Origin: JBEIHX01 sp040381075
GTDB taxonomy: Bacteria; Pseudomonadota; Alphaproteobacteria; Caulobacterales; Aquidulcibacteraceae
Direction: 5' to 3'
Length of the DNA stretch: 64,000 nt
Assembly: GCA_040381075.1 (NCBI GenBank)
Contig: JBEIHX010000012.1
Span: forward strand, 1-64,000
In this document: positions 35,568 to 43,578 of the stretch, piece by piece
How positions within the stretch are numbered: position 1 is the stretch's first letter
How the letters are laid out: each line of letters begins with the position of its first letter
Notes under the pieces: model-generated
Told to the model about the DNA's origin: nothing
The model's database searches: none
Seen by the model: the letters and a program-made list of their open reading frames with translations, nothing else
Position numbers and translations under genes: made by a program

Positions 35568-36350
35568 TCAGCGCAGTCCCATGCGGATGGAGCCGTCGAG
35601 ACGCACGCATTCGCCATTGAAGTACCCGTTGCGCACCATCTCCAGCGCCAGCGACGCGTATTCCTCGGCGTTGCCAAGGCGCTTGGGGAAGGGAACGCTG
35701 GCGGCCAGGGCGTCCTTCACCTGCTGAGGCGCAGCGTTCATCAGCGGCGTGTTGAAAATGCCGGGCAGGATCGTGTTCACACGGATCGCTTCGCCGGACA
35801 GATCGCGCGCGATCGGCAGCGTCATGCCCACAACGCCGCCCTTGGAGGCGGAATAGGCCGCCTGCCCCATCTGACCATCCTGCGCCGCCACCGAAGCGGT
35901 GTTGATGATCACGCCGCGATCGCCGTCCGGCAGCGGCGGCAGGCTCAGCATGCCAGCTGCGGATTTGGCGATGCAGCGGAAGGTGCCGACCAGATTGATC
36001 TGGATGATGAGATCGAACTGGTTCAGCGGAAAGTGCTTGATCTCGCCCGTATCCTTGGAACGGCTTGCCGTCTTGACCGCATTGCCGGTGCCGGCGCAGT
36101 TCACCAGGATCCGCTCCTGACCGTTCGCCGCACGCGCCTTTGCAAAGCCGGCCTCGACGGAGGCCTCGTCGGTCACATTGACCTTGCAGAACACCGCGCC
36201 GACGTCCGCAGCCACGCGTTCGCCGGTGGTCTCGTTCATGTCGAAGATCGCGACCTTGACGCCGTGCTCGCGCAGCGCACGCACTGTGGCCTCGCCGAGG
36301 CCGGACGCCCCCCCGGTGACGACGGCTGCAATATTGGAATCCAGTTTCAT
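35568..36350 (-). CDS. short-chain dehydrogenase, 3-hydroxyacyl-CoA dehydrogenase type II-like
   Basis: NAD-dependent oxidoreductase of 260 residues. It has the cofactor loop TGGASGLG (about 12-19), Asp after beta-2 (IFDMNE, indicating NAD preference), NCAGTG, the catalytic Ser in NTASVAA and YSASK. Sequence style (LNQFDLIIQINLVGTFRCIAKSA, GVVGMTLPIARDL) is that of the HSD10/type II 3-hydroxyacyl-CoA dehydrogenases of beta-oxidation or branched-chain breakdown. ATG at 36350 follows GGAGG. It lacks an acyl-CoA pathway neighbour. Confidence 0.87.
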   Translation of the reverse strand: MKLDSNIAAVVTGGASGLGEATVRALREHGVKVAIFDMNETTGERVAADVGAVFCKVNVTDEASVEAGFAKARAANGQERILVNCAGTGNAVKTASRSKDTGEIKHFPLNQFDLIIQINLVGTFRCIAKSAAGMLSLPPLPDGDRGVIINTASVAAQDGQMGQAAYSASKGGVVGMTLPIARDLSGEAIRVNTILPGIFNTPLMNAAPQQVKDALAASVPFPKRLGNAEEYASLALEMVRNGYFNGECVRLDGSIRMGLR

Positions 36351-36761
36351 GGGCGTGCCCTCCGAAAGCGTTTCGCGCGCGCGCCGCACCGGCCCGCAAT
36401 GCGGCCAGACATAGCTTCGCGCGGCGGCAAACCCAAGACTGCCGCAGCGGCGCCCCGCGGACAGGTCGCCCGTTGAACTTTGCGTGAGCGGCTCTGTGAG
36501 GTCTTGAGCAGGCCCGGTCAGACCTCACATGTCCGCCACGGTCTGAGCCTGTGCGGCGATCCACCCCCTCTCTCGGCTCGTCGCGCCAGACCGCAGCGAC
36601 GGCGTCCCGGGAGACGGGAGACCGCGCGTCACGGGCGGGCCCGCGCTCCTCCCATGGCGCGGGTCCGCCGAATCCGCCCGCCGGTGCGCTGTTTGGCCCT
36701 GCCCGGCAATGCCCCTGCCGGTTTGGATCATGCGGGGTCCGATGCAGGCCAAGGTCTGGCG

Positions 36762-36825
36762 CCCGGGAGGATTGGCCCCCGGGAGGATTGGCCCCCGGGA
36801 GGATTGGCCCCCGGGAGGATTGGCC
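36762..36825. repeat. tandem array, 4 x 16 bp, perfect copies, upstream of the RCK-RyR gene
   Basis: Four identical copies of CCCGGGAGGATTGGCC, each with a CCCGGG palindrome and a GGAGG core. It sits in the 550 bp divergent gap 36351-36900, 75 bp before the RCK-RyR start. The copies being identical suggests recent expansion or correction. No gene was found in the gap. Confidence 0.95.
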
Positions 36826-36900
36826 TGTGCGGCGCGCCGCCGGGTGCGGAAACGCGGATTCCGCCATGACACCGCGCTATTGGCGCGGCAGAATGCCCGC

Positions 36901-38970
36901 ATGGCGGTCGCACCAAGGACCCGACGAAAGCCCAATTGGGCGGCGCATCTGGCGCGGCGGCTGACGCTGTGGGCCAATGGCCCTGGCGCGCCCTCGACGC
37001 GCATGATCGCCATGCTGGTGGCGGCCCTGCTGTGGGCGGGGCTGCAGGCTTCAAAGGGCTTCAGCCTTCCGTCCGCCCTTCAGGCGCCGGAACAGGCGCT
37101 CGCCACATTCAACGCCATGCGGGGGACCTTTGAGCAGCTGGCGCTTGCGGGCACAGTTGCGGCGGCCTTCCTGCAGCAGATAACCGTCTTCGCCGGTCGC
37201 GCGCTGCTGTCGCTGTCGCGCGGGCATGTCATCGTGGCGGGCGTGGGCGCCCCGCGCGCGGCCTTGATCGCGGATCTCGCGCAGGACCGCGCCGAGGGCC
37301 CCGCCCATCCCGCCGTGGTTGTGGCCCATGATCTCAACCCGGCTGACGTGGCGGCGCTGCGGCGGGCCGGCGTCATTGTCGTGGAAGGAGATCCGGCCAC
37401 GCCGGAGGCGCTCAAGGCCGGCAGGGCGCAGGCCGCGCGCGCCGTCGTGGCGATCGACGACGATGACGCAGCCAATCTGCGCATCGCCGGCGCGTTGCGG
37501 GTGCTGCTGGGGCAGCAGAGGCGCCCGTGCGGCGTGCGGCTGTTCGCCCGCATCGAGGACGCGCGCCTGCTTGCAGAACTGCGTGACGTGGACCCCCGCG
37601 CGAAGACCCGGCGCGAAGGGTGGCTGACATCCGGCGAGACCGGCTTCGAGCTGCGCCCGTTCGCGTTGTCGGAGATCGCCGCGAGACGGTTCTTCCGGGC
37701 GGGCGAGGTGCTGATCCAGGCCAGTCGGCTGGCGCAGGACCGTCCCCATGTGGCCATCCTGGGATTTGTTGGGGCAGGCGAGCCGATTGCTCTGTCAGCG
37801 CTCCAGACGCTGTGGTCGGCGCATTTCGAAGCGCCCCGGGTCAGCGTGCTCGTCGCTGACCCGGACCAGGAAGAGGCGCGCTTCCGCGCCCGCTGGCCAG
37901 GCGCGTTCCGGGACGGCGAAGTCTGGCGCGCCGATCTCGCATTTCTGCGCTTTGACTGGAGCGCCGACGCCAACCTCGACGCCACGCTTGAACGGCTCGC
38001 GGCCAAGCGCGGCGCCCCCACCATGCTCGCAATCTGTCTCGGCGATGCGCGCCTGAACGCCGCCGCCGCCCTGGCGCTGCGCAAGGCGGCCGCACGCACC
38101 TCCTGGGCGCGAACGCCAATCCACGTGTTTGAGCCGGCTCTCGCCGACCTCTCGCCCCGCGCCGCCGCCCGCTCAGCAGGTCCCGCCGAACCTGAGCTGC
38201 CGGCCATTGCCGTGGTCGGCGGCCTGGCGGAAATCGCAACCACCGATCTCATCCTGCGCGAAAGCCTGGAGGAGGGCGCGGCGATCGCCCATGCGGCGTA
38301 CGCGCGTCTCCAGCTTGCGAAGGACGCCAGGGCGCGCGCGTGCCAGCCGCTTTGGGAAAGCCTGTCGCCGCGGGAGAAGGCGCTGGTCCAGGATCTCAAT
38401 CCCGACGGCGGCGGCCCCGACCAGGACCGCGCCGCCCTGTTCGATCGCCTGGTCGAGACCCTGGGGGCAGCCGGCCGCAAAGGCGCGGTGCGGCGCGCCG
38501 ACCGGCTGCTCAGCGCCGCCATGGCCGAAGAGGCCCGGCTGAACCCTGGTGCGGCGGGGGTCGATTGGATGGAACTGCCGGAGACCTATCGTGCCGCCAA
38601 CCGGGCCGTCGCCGAGCACGCTCTGGTCAAGCTGTGGGACGCCGGCTGGATTCCGGCGCAGCCCGGCGCCAGGGGGGAAATCGCGCCATACTATCCGAAC
38701 GACCACATCGTTGAGCGGCTCGCCGAGATCGAAAAGAAACGCTGGAACGCCGAACGGCTGATCGCCGGTTGGCGCTATGCGCCAATCCGCAGCGACGTGC
38801 GCCGCGAACACAATCTTCTCGTCACCTGGGAGCGCCTTGACTCCCTCGGCCCGGAAAAGGCGGAGGCGCAACGCGAGAACGATCGCAACATGGTGCGCAC
38901 CGCCCTGAAGATCGCGCCGCACGTCGCCCGATACGGGTTTCTGCGCCGCACCGAGGGGCCGTCCCTGTAA
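36901..38970 (+). CDS. membrane protein with tandem RCK/TrkA-N-type domains and a C-terminal RyR domain
   Basis: A 689-residue protein. Two hydrophobic helices (about 34-50 and 78-98) come first, then a Rossmann/TrkA-N module starting HVIVAGVG (about 109) with EGDPATPEALKAGRAQAARAVVAI matching RCK domains. A second Rossmann-like module starts HVAILGFVGAGEP (about 282). The C-terminus (about 598-672) has the RyR-domain pattern: EKKRWNAERLIAGWRYAP, HNLLVTWERL, ENDRNMV. No K+ channel selectivity filter (GYG) is seen between the helices. The architecture suggests a nucleotide- or ligand-sensing membrane switch or ion channel; related RyR proteins occur in nucleotide-signalling and defence settings. 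ATG at 36901 is the most likely start, since the longer frame from 36709 translates the 16-bp repeat. rpmE follows after 126 bp. Confidence 0.8.
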   Translation: MAVAPRTRRKPNWAAHLARRLTLWANGPGAPSTRMIAMLVAALLWAGLQASKGFSLPSALQAPEQALATFNAMRGTFEQLALAGTVAAAFLQQITVFAGRALLSLSRGHVIVAGVGAPRAALIADLAQDRAEGPAHPAVVVAHDLNPADVAALRRAGVIVVEGDPATPEALKAGRAQAARAVVAIDDDDAANLRIAGALRVLLGQQRRPCGVRLFARIEDARLLAELRDVDPRAKTRREGWLTSGETGFELRPFALSEIAARRFFRAGEVLIQASRLAQDRPHVAILGFVGAGEPIALSALQTLWSAHFEAPRVSVLVADPDQEEARFRARWPGAFRDGEVWRADLAFLRFDWSADANLDATLERLAAKRGAPTMLAICLGDARLNAAAALALRKAAARTSWARTPIHVFEPALADLSPRAAARSAGPAEPELPAIAVVGGLAEIATTDLILRESLEEGAAIAHAAYARLQLAKDARARACQPLWESLSPREKALVQDLNPDGGGPDQDRAALFDRLVETLGAAGRKGAVRRADRLLSAAMAEEARLNPGAAGVDWMELPETYRAANRAVAEHALVKLWDAGWIPAQPGARGEIAPYYPNDHIVERLAEIEKKRWNAERLIAGWRYAPIRSDVRREHNLLVTWERLDSLGPEKAEAQRENDRNMVRTALKIAPHVARYGFLRRTEGPSL

Positions 38971-39096
38971 CAGCGCAGCCGCGCCCTTGCCTCGCAGGGG
39001 CTTTTCCTTTAGGACCCCAGCCTTCCGAAATTGCGGGCGTCAGCCCGGACGCAGGTCCGGACGAAGCCCACCCACCCCGATCCGATCGAGCGCGCC

Positions 39097-39321
39097 ATGA
39101 AAAAGGACATCCATCCCGATTATCACTTCATCACGGTGGTGATGACGGACGGCTCGTCCTACCAGACGCGCTCCACGCTCGGGAAAGAGGGCGCGACCCT
39201 CAACCTCGATATCGATCCAAAGACCCATCCCGCCTGGACGGGCGGCACGCAGACCCTGCTCGACCGTGGCGGGCGCGTGTCCCGGTTCAACGACAAGTTT
39301 GCGGCCTTCCTCAAGAAGTAA
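39097..39321 (+). CDS. rpmE: 50S ribosomal protein L31
   Basis: A 74-residue ribosomal protein starting MKKDIHPDYHFITVVMTDG, with the TRSTLGKEGATLNLDIDP and HPAWTGGTQTLLDRGGRVSRFNDKF segments characteristic of alphaproteobacterial L31. It contains no Cys, so it cannot bind zinc, and would not be a zinc store. ATG at 39097, with GATCGAG upstream as a weak ribosome site. Confidence 0.96.
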   Translation: MKKDIHPDYHFITVVMTDGSSYQTRSTLGKEGATLNLDIDPKTHPAWTGGTQTLLDRGGRVSRFNDKFAAFLKK

Positions 39322-39339
39322 GGCGGCTGGGACAAAGGC

Positions 39340-39356
39340 CCCCGGAGCCCCCGGGG
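39340..39356. terminator. short hairpin after rpmE
   Basis: CCCCGG-AGCCC-CCGGGG, a 6 bp stem 19 bp after the rpmE stop. No T-run. A plausible terminator, weakly supported. Confidence 0.4.
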
Positions 39357-39378
39357 CGACGGCCTGCGTGCGCTTCCC

Positions 39379-39434
39379 CACGTGCACTCCGCCACGTGCA
39401 CTCCTCCACGTGCACTCCTCCACGTGCACTCCCC
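39379..39434. repeat. tandem array, 4 x 14 bp (first of five in the rpmE/rcdA gap)
   Basis: Unit CACGTGCACTCC(TC), carrying the palindrome CACGTG/GTGCAC. The convergent 598 bp gap 39322-39919 holds five different arrays in 307 bp (39379-39685); after 39686 I see nothing recognisable up to the rcdA stop. Confidence 0.93.
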
Positions 39435-39441
39435 CAGGTGT

Positions 39442-39471
39442 GCAGGTCACAGGTACGCAGGTCACAGGTGC
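39442..39471. repeat. tandem duplication, 2 x 15 bp (second of five)
   Basis: Unit GCAGGTCACAGGT(AC/GC), with a partial copy upstream (CAGGTGT). It begins eight bases after the first array. Confidence 0.85.
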
Positions 39472-39480
39472 GCACTCGGC

Positions 39481-39510
39481 AGGCCGGCAGTCAAAAGGCC
39501 GGCAGTCAAC
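39481..39510. repeat. tandem duplication, 2 x 15 bp (third of five)
   Basis: Unit AGGCCGGCAGTCAA(A/C), abutting the fourth array without a gap. Confidence 0.85.
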
Positions 39511-39570
39511 TGGCCGGGAGACGACTGGCGAGGAGACAACTGGCGAGGAGACAACCGGCGAGGAGACTCC
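39511..39570. repeat. tandem array, 4 x 15 bp (fourth of five)
   Basis: Unit TGGCGAGGAGACAAC with outer copies diverged (TGGCCGGGAGACGAC first, CGGCGAGGAGACTCC last) and identical middle copies, the pattern expected from slippage growth in the middle of an array. Confidence 0.92.
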
Positions 39571-39625
39571 TGGCCGGCGATCGCCCCTGTTATCCTGGTC
39601 GCCGTCTCCCCGGCTGGCGTGTCCG

Positions 39626-39685
39626 TGGCTGCCAGGTTCGTGACTGCCAGGTTGCTGGCTGGCAAGTTCCTGGCTGGCTGTTCGC
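39626..39685. repeat. degenerate tandem array, 4 x 15 bp (fifth of five)
   Basis: Unit TGGCTGCCAGGTTCG, progressively diverged toward TGGCTGGCTGTTCGC; the oldest-looking member of the cluster. Confidence 0.8.
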
Positions 39686-39919
39686 AATGGCGCGCTGTCC
39701 AGTGTCCCCAGCGACCAGGGCGCATGACCAGGCGGGCGGCGACATCGGCCACACTGGCGCGCACTCAGGCTTCCTGTCATCGCGAGCCTGATCTGGCCTG
39801 CCGTTCAACCGCTGGTCGCCCCGGCCCGCAGACGACGATGCGCGAAGACCATCGATCCAGCGGCTCCGGCCGGGCGTCCGCCGAGCAACGGTTCGCAGGG
39901 CGCTTCCGGACCCGGCGGC

Positions 39920-40450
39920 CTAGGTTTCGAAAACGGCGCGCAGACGGTCAAGATGCAGGGCGACCGGATTGGCCTTCACCGAGGGACCGAAGATCGACTC
40001 ATCCAGGCGGCGCAGCCGATCATACAGTCGGGCGGCGCGCGCGATGAGCCCCGACAGCCGCTCCGGCAGTTCATCCTCGCCGCCAAAAGGCTCATCGCCC
40101 ATATCGCGCCTGCCGGACAGGCGGTAGTGCTCCTGCTGGGCCTCATCCGCCGTCATGTCGCCCTCGCGCACAGCCCGTTGCACAAGCAGCCAGGAGGCCG
40201 ACTGCATCAGCCGGGTCGTCAGGCGCATGCTCTCCCCGGCATAGGCCAACGCCCCCTGCCGGGAGAGAAGTTTGGATTCCGCACGCCCGGGACCGTCAAG
40301 ATAGGCGGCGGTCTCCTCAACAAGCGCCATGCCCTCCTTGAATGCGCGCTCAAACATCTCAGAGGCCGCGAACTCCGAGATCCGCGCCGCCATGGCCGCG
40401 TCGGCCGGGCGCAGCCGCGGGATCTCTTCACTCTGAAGGTCGTTGGCCAT
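39920..40450 (-). CDS. rcdA: DUF1465 family protein, RcdA (regulator of CtrA degradation)
   Basis: A 176-residue helical protein of the RcdA family. In Caulobacter RcdA is an adaptor that helps the ClpXP protease degrade the cell-cycle regulator CtrA. Visible family features are the N-terminal helix with FAASEMFERAFKEGMALVEETAAYLDG, then SRQGALAYAGESMRLTTRLMQSASWLLVQRAV in the middle, and an acidic loop before the last helix. ATG at 40450. The upstream neighbour on the same strand is the DUF1192 gene (114 bp gap), an arrangement I believe is common in alphaproteobacteria. It supports a CtrA-type cell cycle. Confidence 0.88.
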   Translation of the reverse strand: MANDLQSEEIPRLRPADAAMAARISEFAASEMFERAFKEGMALVEETAAYLDGPGRAESKLLSRQGALAYAGESMRLTTRLMQSASWLLVQRAVREGDMTADEAQQEHYRLSGRRDMGDEPFGGEDELPERLSGLIARAARLYDRLRRLDESIFGPSVKANPVALHLDRLRAVFET

Positions 40451-40564
40451 GCGCTCACTCGGCTCCGCTCGGGACAGTTCGCATCACACCGCCCGCACCG
40501 CAAATCAAGGGCCAAGTCGACGCCGCCGCCAGACCCCAACCGCGCGCACCGTCCGGCGAAACGG

Positions 40565-40744
40565 TTACCGCTTTCCGAACAGGGCCTCGGCCGCATCGCG
40601 ATCCTGACGCTTGCGGCCAATCAGCGCCTCATATTTCGCGATCTCGACGCGCAATTCCCCGATCCGGCGCTCCAATTCCTCAATCGACCAGTCCTCTGGC
40701 GGGCGGGACGCCTTCGGGCGCGGCAGCAAGTCGTCTTCCATCAT
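40565..40744 (-). CDS. DUF1192 family small protein
   Basis: A 59-residue protein (MMEDDLLPRPKASRPPEDWS at the start, then a coiled-coil-like helix IEELERRIGELRVEIAKYEA and a basic end). It fits the short alphaproteobacterial DUF1192 family by length, the acidic start, the 'W.S.EEL..RI..L..EI' helix and its place beside rcdA. Function unknown. Two ATGs in tandem at 40744 and 40741; the gene is too short for most ORF cut-offs. It is divergent from the quinone oxidoreductase gene (53 bp). Confidence 0.85.
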   Translation of the reverse strand: MMEDDLLPRPKASRPPEDWSIEELERRIGELRVEIAKYEALIGRKRQDRDAAEALFGKR

Positions 40745-40797
40745 CTGAAGTCCGCAGGTTACACCTCGCCGCCGTCGCCGACTGAGAGGCTGTTTTC

Positions 40798-41772
40798 ATG
40801 ACTGTAATGATGCGCGCGATCGAAGTTCCTGGCGAGGGCCCCGTGCGCCTGACCGAAATCGAACGCCCCATTCCGGGACCGGGCGAAATCCTGATCCGCG
40901 TCGCCGCCGCCGGCGTCAACAGACCCGACCTGATGCAGCGCCGCGGGTTCTATCCCCCGCCGCCCGGCGCGCCTGCGACGCTTGGTCTTGAGGCGGCGGG
41001 CCATGTCGAGGCCTGCGGCCCCGGGGTCGAACGCTGGCGCCCCGGCGACAGCGTCACCGCGCTCATGTCGGGCGGCGGCTATGCCGAGTACGCCCTCGCC
41101 GATGAGGGCGCCGCCCTGCCCACGCCCCCTGGCATGACCATGGCGGAGGCGGCCTGCCTGCCGGAAACCGTTTTTACCGTGTGGGCCAATGTGTTCGAAC
41201 GTGGCGCGCTCAAACCCGGCGAGACCCTGCTCGTCCATGGCGGCGCCTCCGGCATCGGCACAACGGCGATCCAGATGGCGGTCGCGCTTGGCGCGCGCGT
41301 CCTTGCGACCGCCGGATCGACGGACAAGGTCGCGCTGTGCGCGCGCCTCGGCGCGGCGCGCGCGATCAATTACCGCACCGAGGACTTCGCCGCCGTCGCC
41401 CAGGCCGAGGGCGGCGTCGACGTCATCCTCGACATGGTCGGCGCGCCGTATCTGGAGCGCAATCTCTCCATCCTCAAACCGGATGGCAGGCTCGTCTACA
41501 TAGCCTTCCTGGAAGGTGCGCGCGCCGAGATCGATCTGATGCGCCTGATGCTCAAGCGCCTGACCGTCACCGGCTCCACCCTGCGCATCCGTCCGAAAGC
41601 TGAGAAAGCCCGCCTCGCCCGCGCCATCGAGGCCGCTGTCTGGCCGCTGGCGGCGTCTGGACGTCTGAAACCGGTGATCGATTCAGCCTATACGCTGGCT
41701 GAAGCCGACGCTGCTCTGACGCGCATGGAGGCAGGTCTGCACGCAGGAAAAATCGTGCTTCTGACCACTTGA
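40798..41772 (+). CDS. NAD(P)H-quinone oxidoreductase, zeta-crystallin/PIG3-like
   Basis: A 324-residue zinc-free medium-chain oxidoreductase that reduces quinones with NADPH. The N-terminal GroES-like domain (PGPGEILIRVAAAGVNRPDLMQRRG) leads to the Rossmann fold with the HGGASGIGTTAIQMA motif and YLERNLSILKPDGRLVYIA typical of the PIG3 (TP53I3) branch. ATG at 40798. It is divergent from DUF1192-rcdA, sharing a 53 bp promoter region. Confidence 0.92.
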   Translation: MTVMMRAIEVPGEGPVRLTEIERPIPGPGEILIRVAAAGVNRPDLMQRRGFYPPPPGAPATLGLEAAGHVEACGPGVERWRPGDSVTALMSGGGYAEYALADEGAALPTPPGMTMAEAACLPETVFTVWANVFERGALKPGETLLVHGGASGIGTTAIQMAVALGARVLATAGSTDKVALCARLGAARAINYRTEDFAAVAQAEGGVDVILDMVGAPYLERNLSILKPDGRLVYIAFLEGARAEIDLMRLMLKRLTVTGSTLRIRPKAEKARLARAIEAAVWPLAASGRLKPVIDSAYTLAEADAALTRMEAGLHAGKIVLLTT

Positions 41773-41904
41773 CGCCTGCAGTCAAAGCCTGGCCTGACAA
41801 ATGCCTCAGGTCCGTCTCATTGTGCATGACTCATCGCCTCAGCCTCTGATGCGCCCGCAGTTTCGCGCCGACCCGCACTGACATCTGACCAAAGGGATCC
41901 CGCC

Positions 41905-43578
41905 ATGTCCGCAGCACGCACCTTCGCCGCCATCGCGCTTTCGGCCCTTGTCTGCGCCTGTCAGAGCGTGCCGCCGCCGCCTGCCCCGCCGCCCCCGCCG
42001 CCTCCGCCGCCGCCGCCGGTGATGGCGCCGGTGATGGGGATGCCGGCGCCCATGATGCATGGCGGCGCCTACGGCCTCAGCAGGGCGGCCCTGCCTGCGG
42101 TCCAGCCCATGCCAGGCGACATCGACCGGGAACGCTATCCGCAGGCAGAGGCGAACCCCGTCCGCTCGGTGCAGGCCGAGCCCGTCTCAACCTTCTCGAT
42201 CGACGTCGATACCGCCGCCTACGCCAATGTGCGCCGGTTTCTCAACGCCGGCGAACTGCCGCCCAAGGACGCGGTGCGGATCGAGGAGCTCGTCAACTAT
42301 TTTGACTACGACTATCCGCTGCCGACCTCGCGCGAGCGTCCCTTTGCCCCGGTGGTGAGCATCGTCCCGTCGCCCTGGGCTGGCGACAAAACCCTTCTGC
42401 ACATCGCGGTGCAGGGCTATGACGCACCGCCTGATCGCAGACCACCGCTCAATCTCGTCCTTCTTCTTGACGTGTCCGGATCGATGAACGAGCCGGACAA
42501 GCTTCCGCTCGTCAAGAAATCCATCGAGATCCTGCTTGAGTCCCTGACCGAGCAGGACCGCATCTCCATGGTTGTCTACGCCGGCGCCTCGGGCGTGGTG
42601 CTGGAGCCCACGTCAGGCGTGGAGAAAGGAAAGATCCGCGACGCCCTGGACCGTCTGTCTGCAGGCGGATCAACCGCCGGCGGTGAAGGTCTCGAACGCG
42701 CCTATGCACTCGCCGAGGCGAACTATCGCAAGGGTGCGGTCAACCGCGTCATCCTTGCGACCGACGGCGACTTCAATGTCGGGATCGCAGATCCGGACCG
42801 GCTGAAGGACTTCGTGGAGCGCAAGCGCGAGACAGGGGTCTATCTGTCGGTGCTTGGCTTTGGGGCCGGCAACTATAACGACGCCCTGATGCAGACCCTT
42901 TCACAGGCCGGCAATGGCGTCGCCGCCTATATCGACACTCTCAATGAGGCCCGGAAGGTTCTCGCCGACCAGATGCAATCGGCGCTTCTGCCGATCGCGG
43001 ACGACGTCAAGATCCAGGTCGAGTTCAATCCAGGCCAGGTCGCGGAGTATCGCCTGATCGGATACGAAACGCGCATGCTCAATCGCGAGGACTTCAATAA
43101 CGACCGCGTGGACGCCGGCGATATCGGCGCCGGGGCTAGCGTGACCGCAATTTATGAGCTGACGCCGGTCGGCGGGCGCACGCTGATCGACCCGCTGCGC
43201 TACGCCGCCGCCGCGCCAGCCACGCCCAAAGGCGGCGAGATCGCCTTTGTGAAGATCCGCTACAAGCCGCCAGGCGCGTCGGACTCCATCCTCATCGAAC
43301 GCGCCATCACGCAGCGTGACGCCTATCGCGACATTTCGGAAGCGCCCGAAGCAACCCGTTTCGCCACGGCGGTCGCCGGCTATGGACAGTTGCTGCGCGG
43401 GGATCCCTTCATTGATCCGCGTCGCTTCGGCTGGGATGACGTGATTGCACTGGCCAATGCGGCGCGGGGCGAGGATCCGTTCGGCTACCGGGCGGAATTC
43501 GTGTCGCTGGCCCGCAACGCCAGGATCGCCGGCGCAGCGCAGACGCCGAAACCCTCACAGGGCGCCCCCGTCCCCTGA
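41905..43578 (+). CDS. VWA domain-containing lipoprotein (YfbK-like)
   Basis: A 557-residue exported protein. The signal peptide ends with a Cys that could be lipidated (SALVCACQ), followed by a poly-Pro stretch (about 25-40), a helper domain (FSIDVDTAAYANVRRFLNAGELP), the von Willebrand A domain with an intact MIDAS start DVSGSMN (about 190) and the second metal residues in AGGSTAGGEGL and ATDGDFN, then a C-terminal YfbK-type domain. These proteins are thought to bind metal and protein partners at the outer membrane. The last 24 bases overlap the end of the P-type ATPase gene on the other strand. Confidence 0.9.
   Translation: MSAARTFAAIALSALVCACQSVPPPPAPPPPPPPPPPPVMAPVMGMPAPMMHGGAYGLSRAALPAVQPMPGDIDRERYPQAEANPVRSVQAEPVSTFSIDVDTAAYANVRRFLNAGELPPKDAVRIEELVNYFDYDYPLPTSRERPFAPVVSIVPSPWAGDKTLLHIAVQGYDAPPDRRPPLNLVLLLDVSGSMNEPDKLPLVKKSIEILLESLTEQDRISMVVYAGASGVVLEPTSGVEKGKIRDALDRLSAGGSTAGGEGLERAYALAEANYRKGAVNRVILATDGDFNVGIADPDRLKDFVERKRETGVYLSVLGFGAGNYNDALMQTLSQAGNGVAAYIDTLNEARKVLADQMQSALLPIADDVKIQVEFNPGQVAEYRLIGYETRMLNREDFNNDRVDAGDIGAGASVTAIYELTPVGGRTLIDPLRYAAAAPATPKGGEIAFVKIRYKPPGASDSILIERAITQRDAYRDISEAPEATRFATAVAGYGQLLRGDPFIDPRRFGWDDVIALANAARGEDPFGYRAEFVSLARNARIAGAAQTPKPSQGAPVP

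Noticed and set aside
36709..36900. Longer N-terminus for the RCK-RyR protein
   Set aside because: The 64 extra residues translate the 16-bp array, are not family-like and have no ribosome site; the ATG at 36901 gives a sensible N-terminus.
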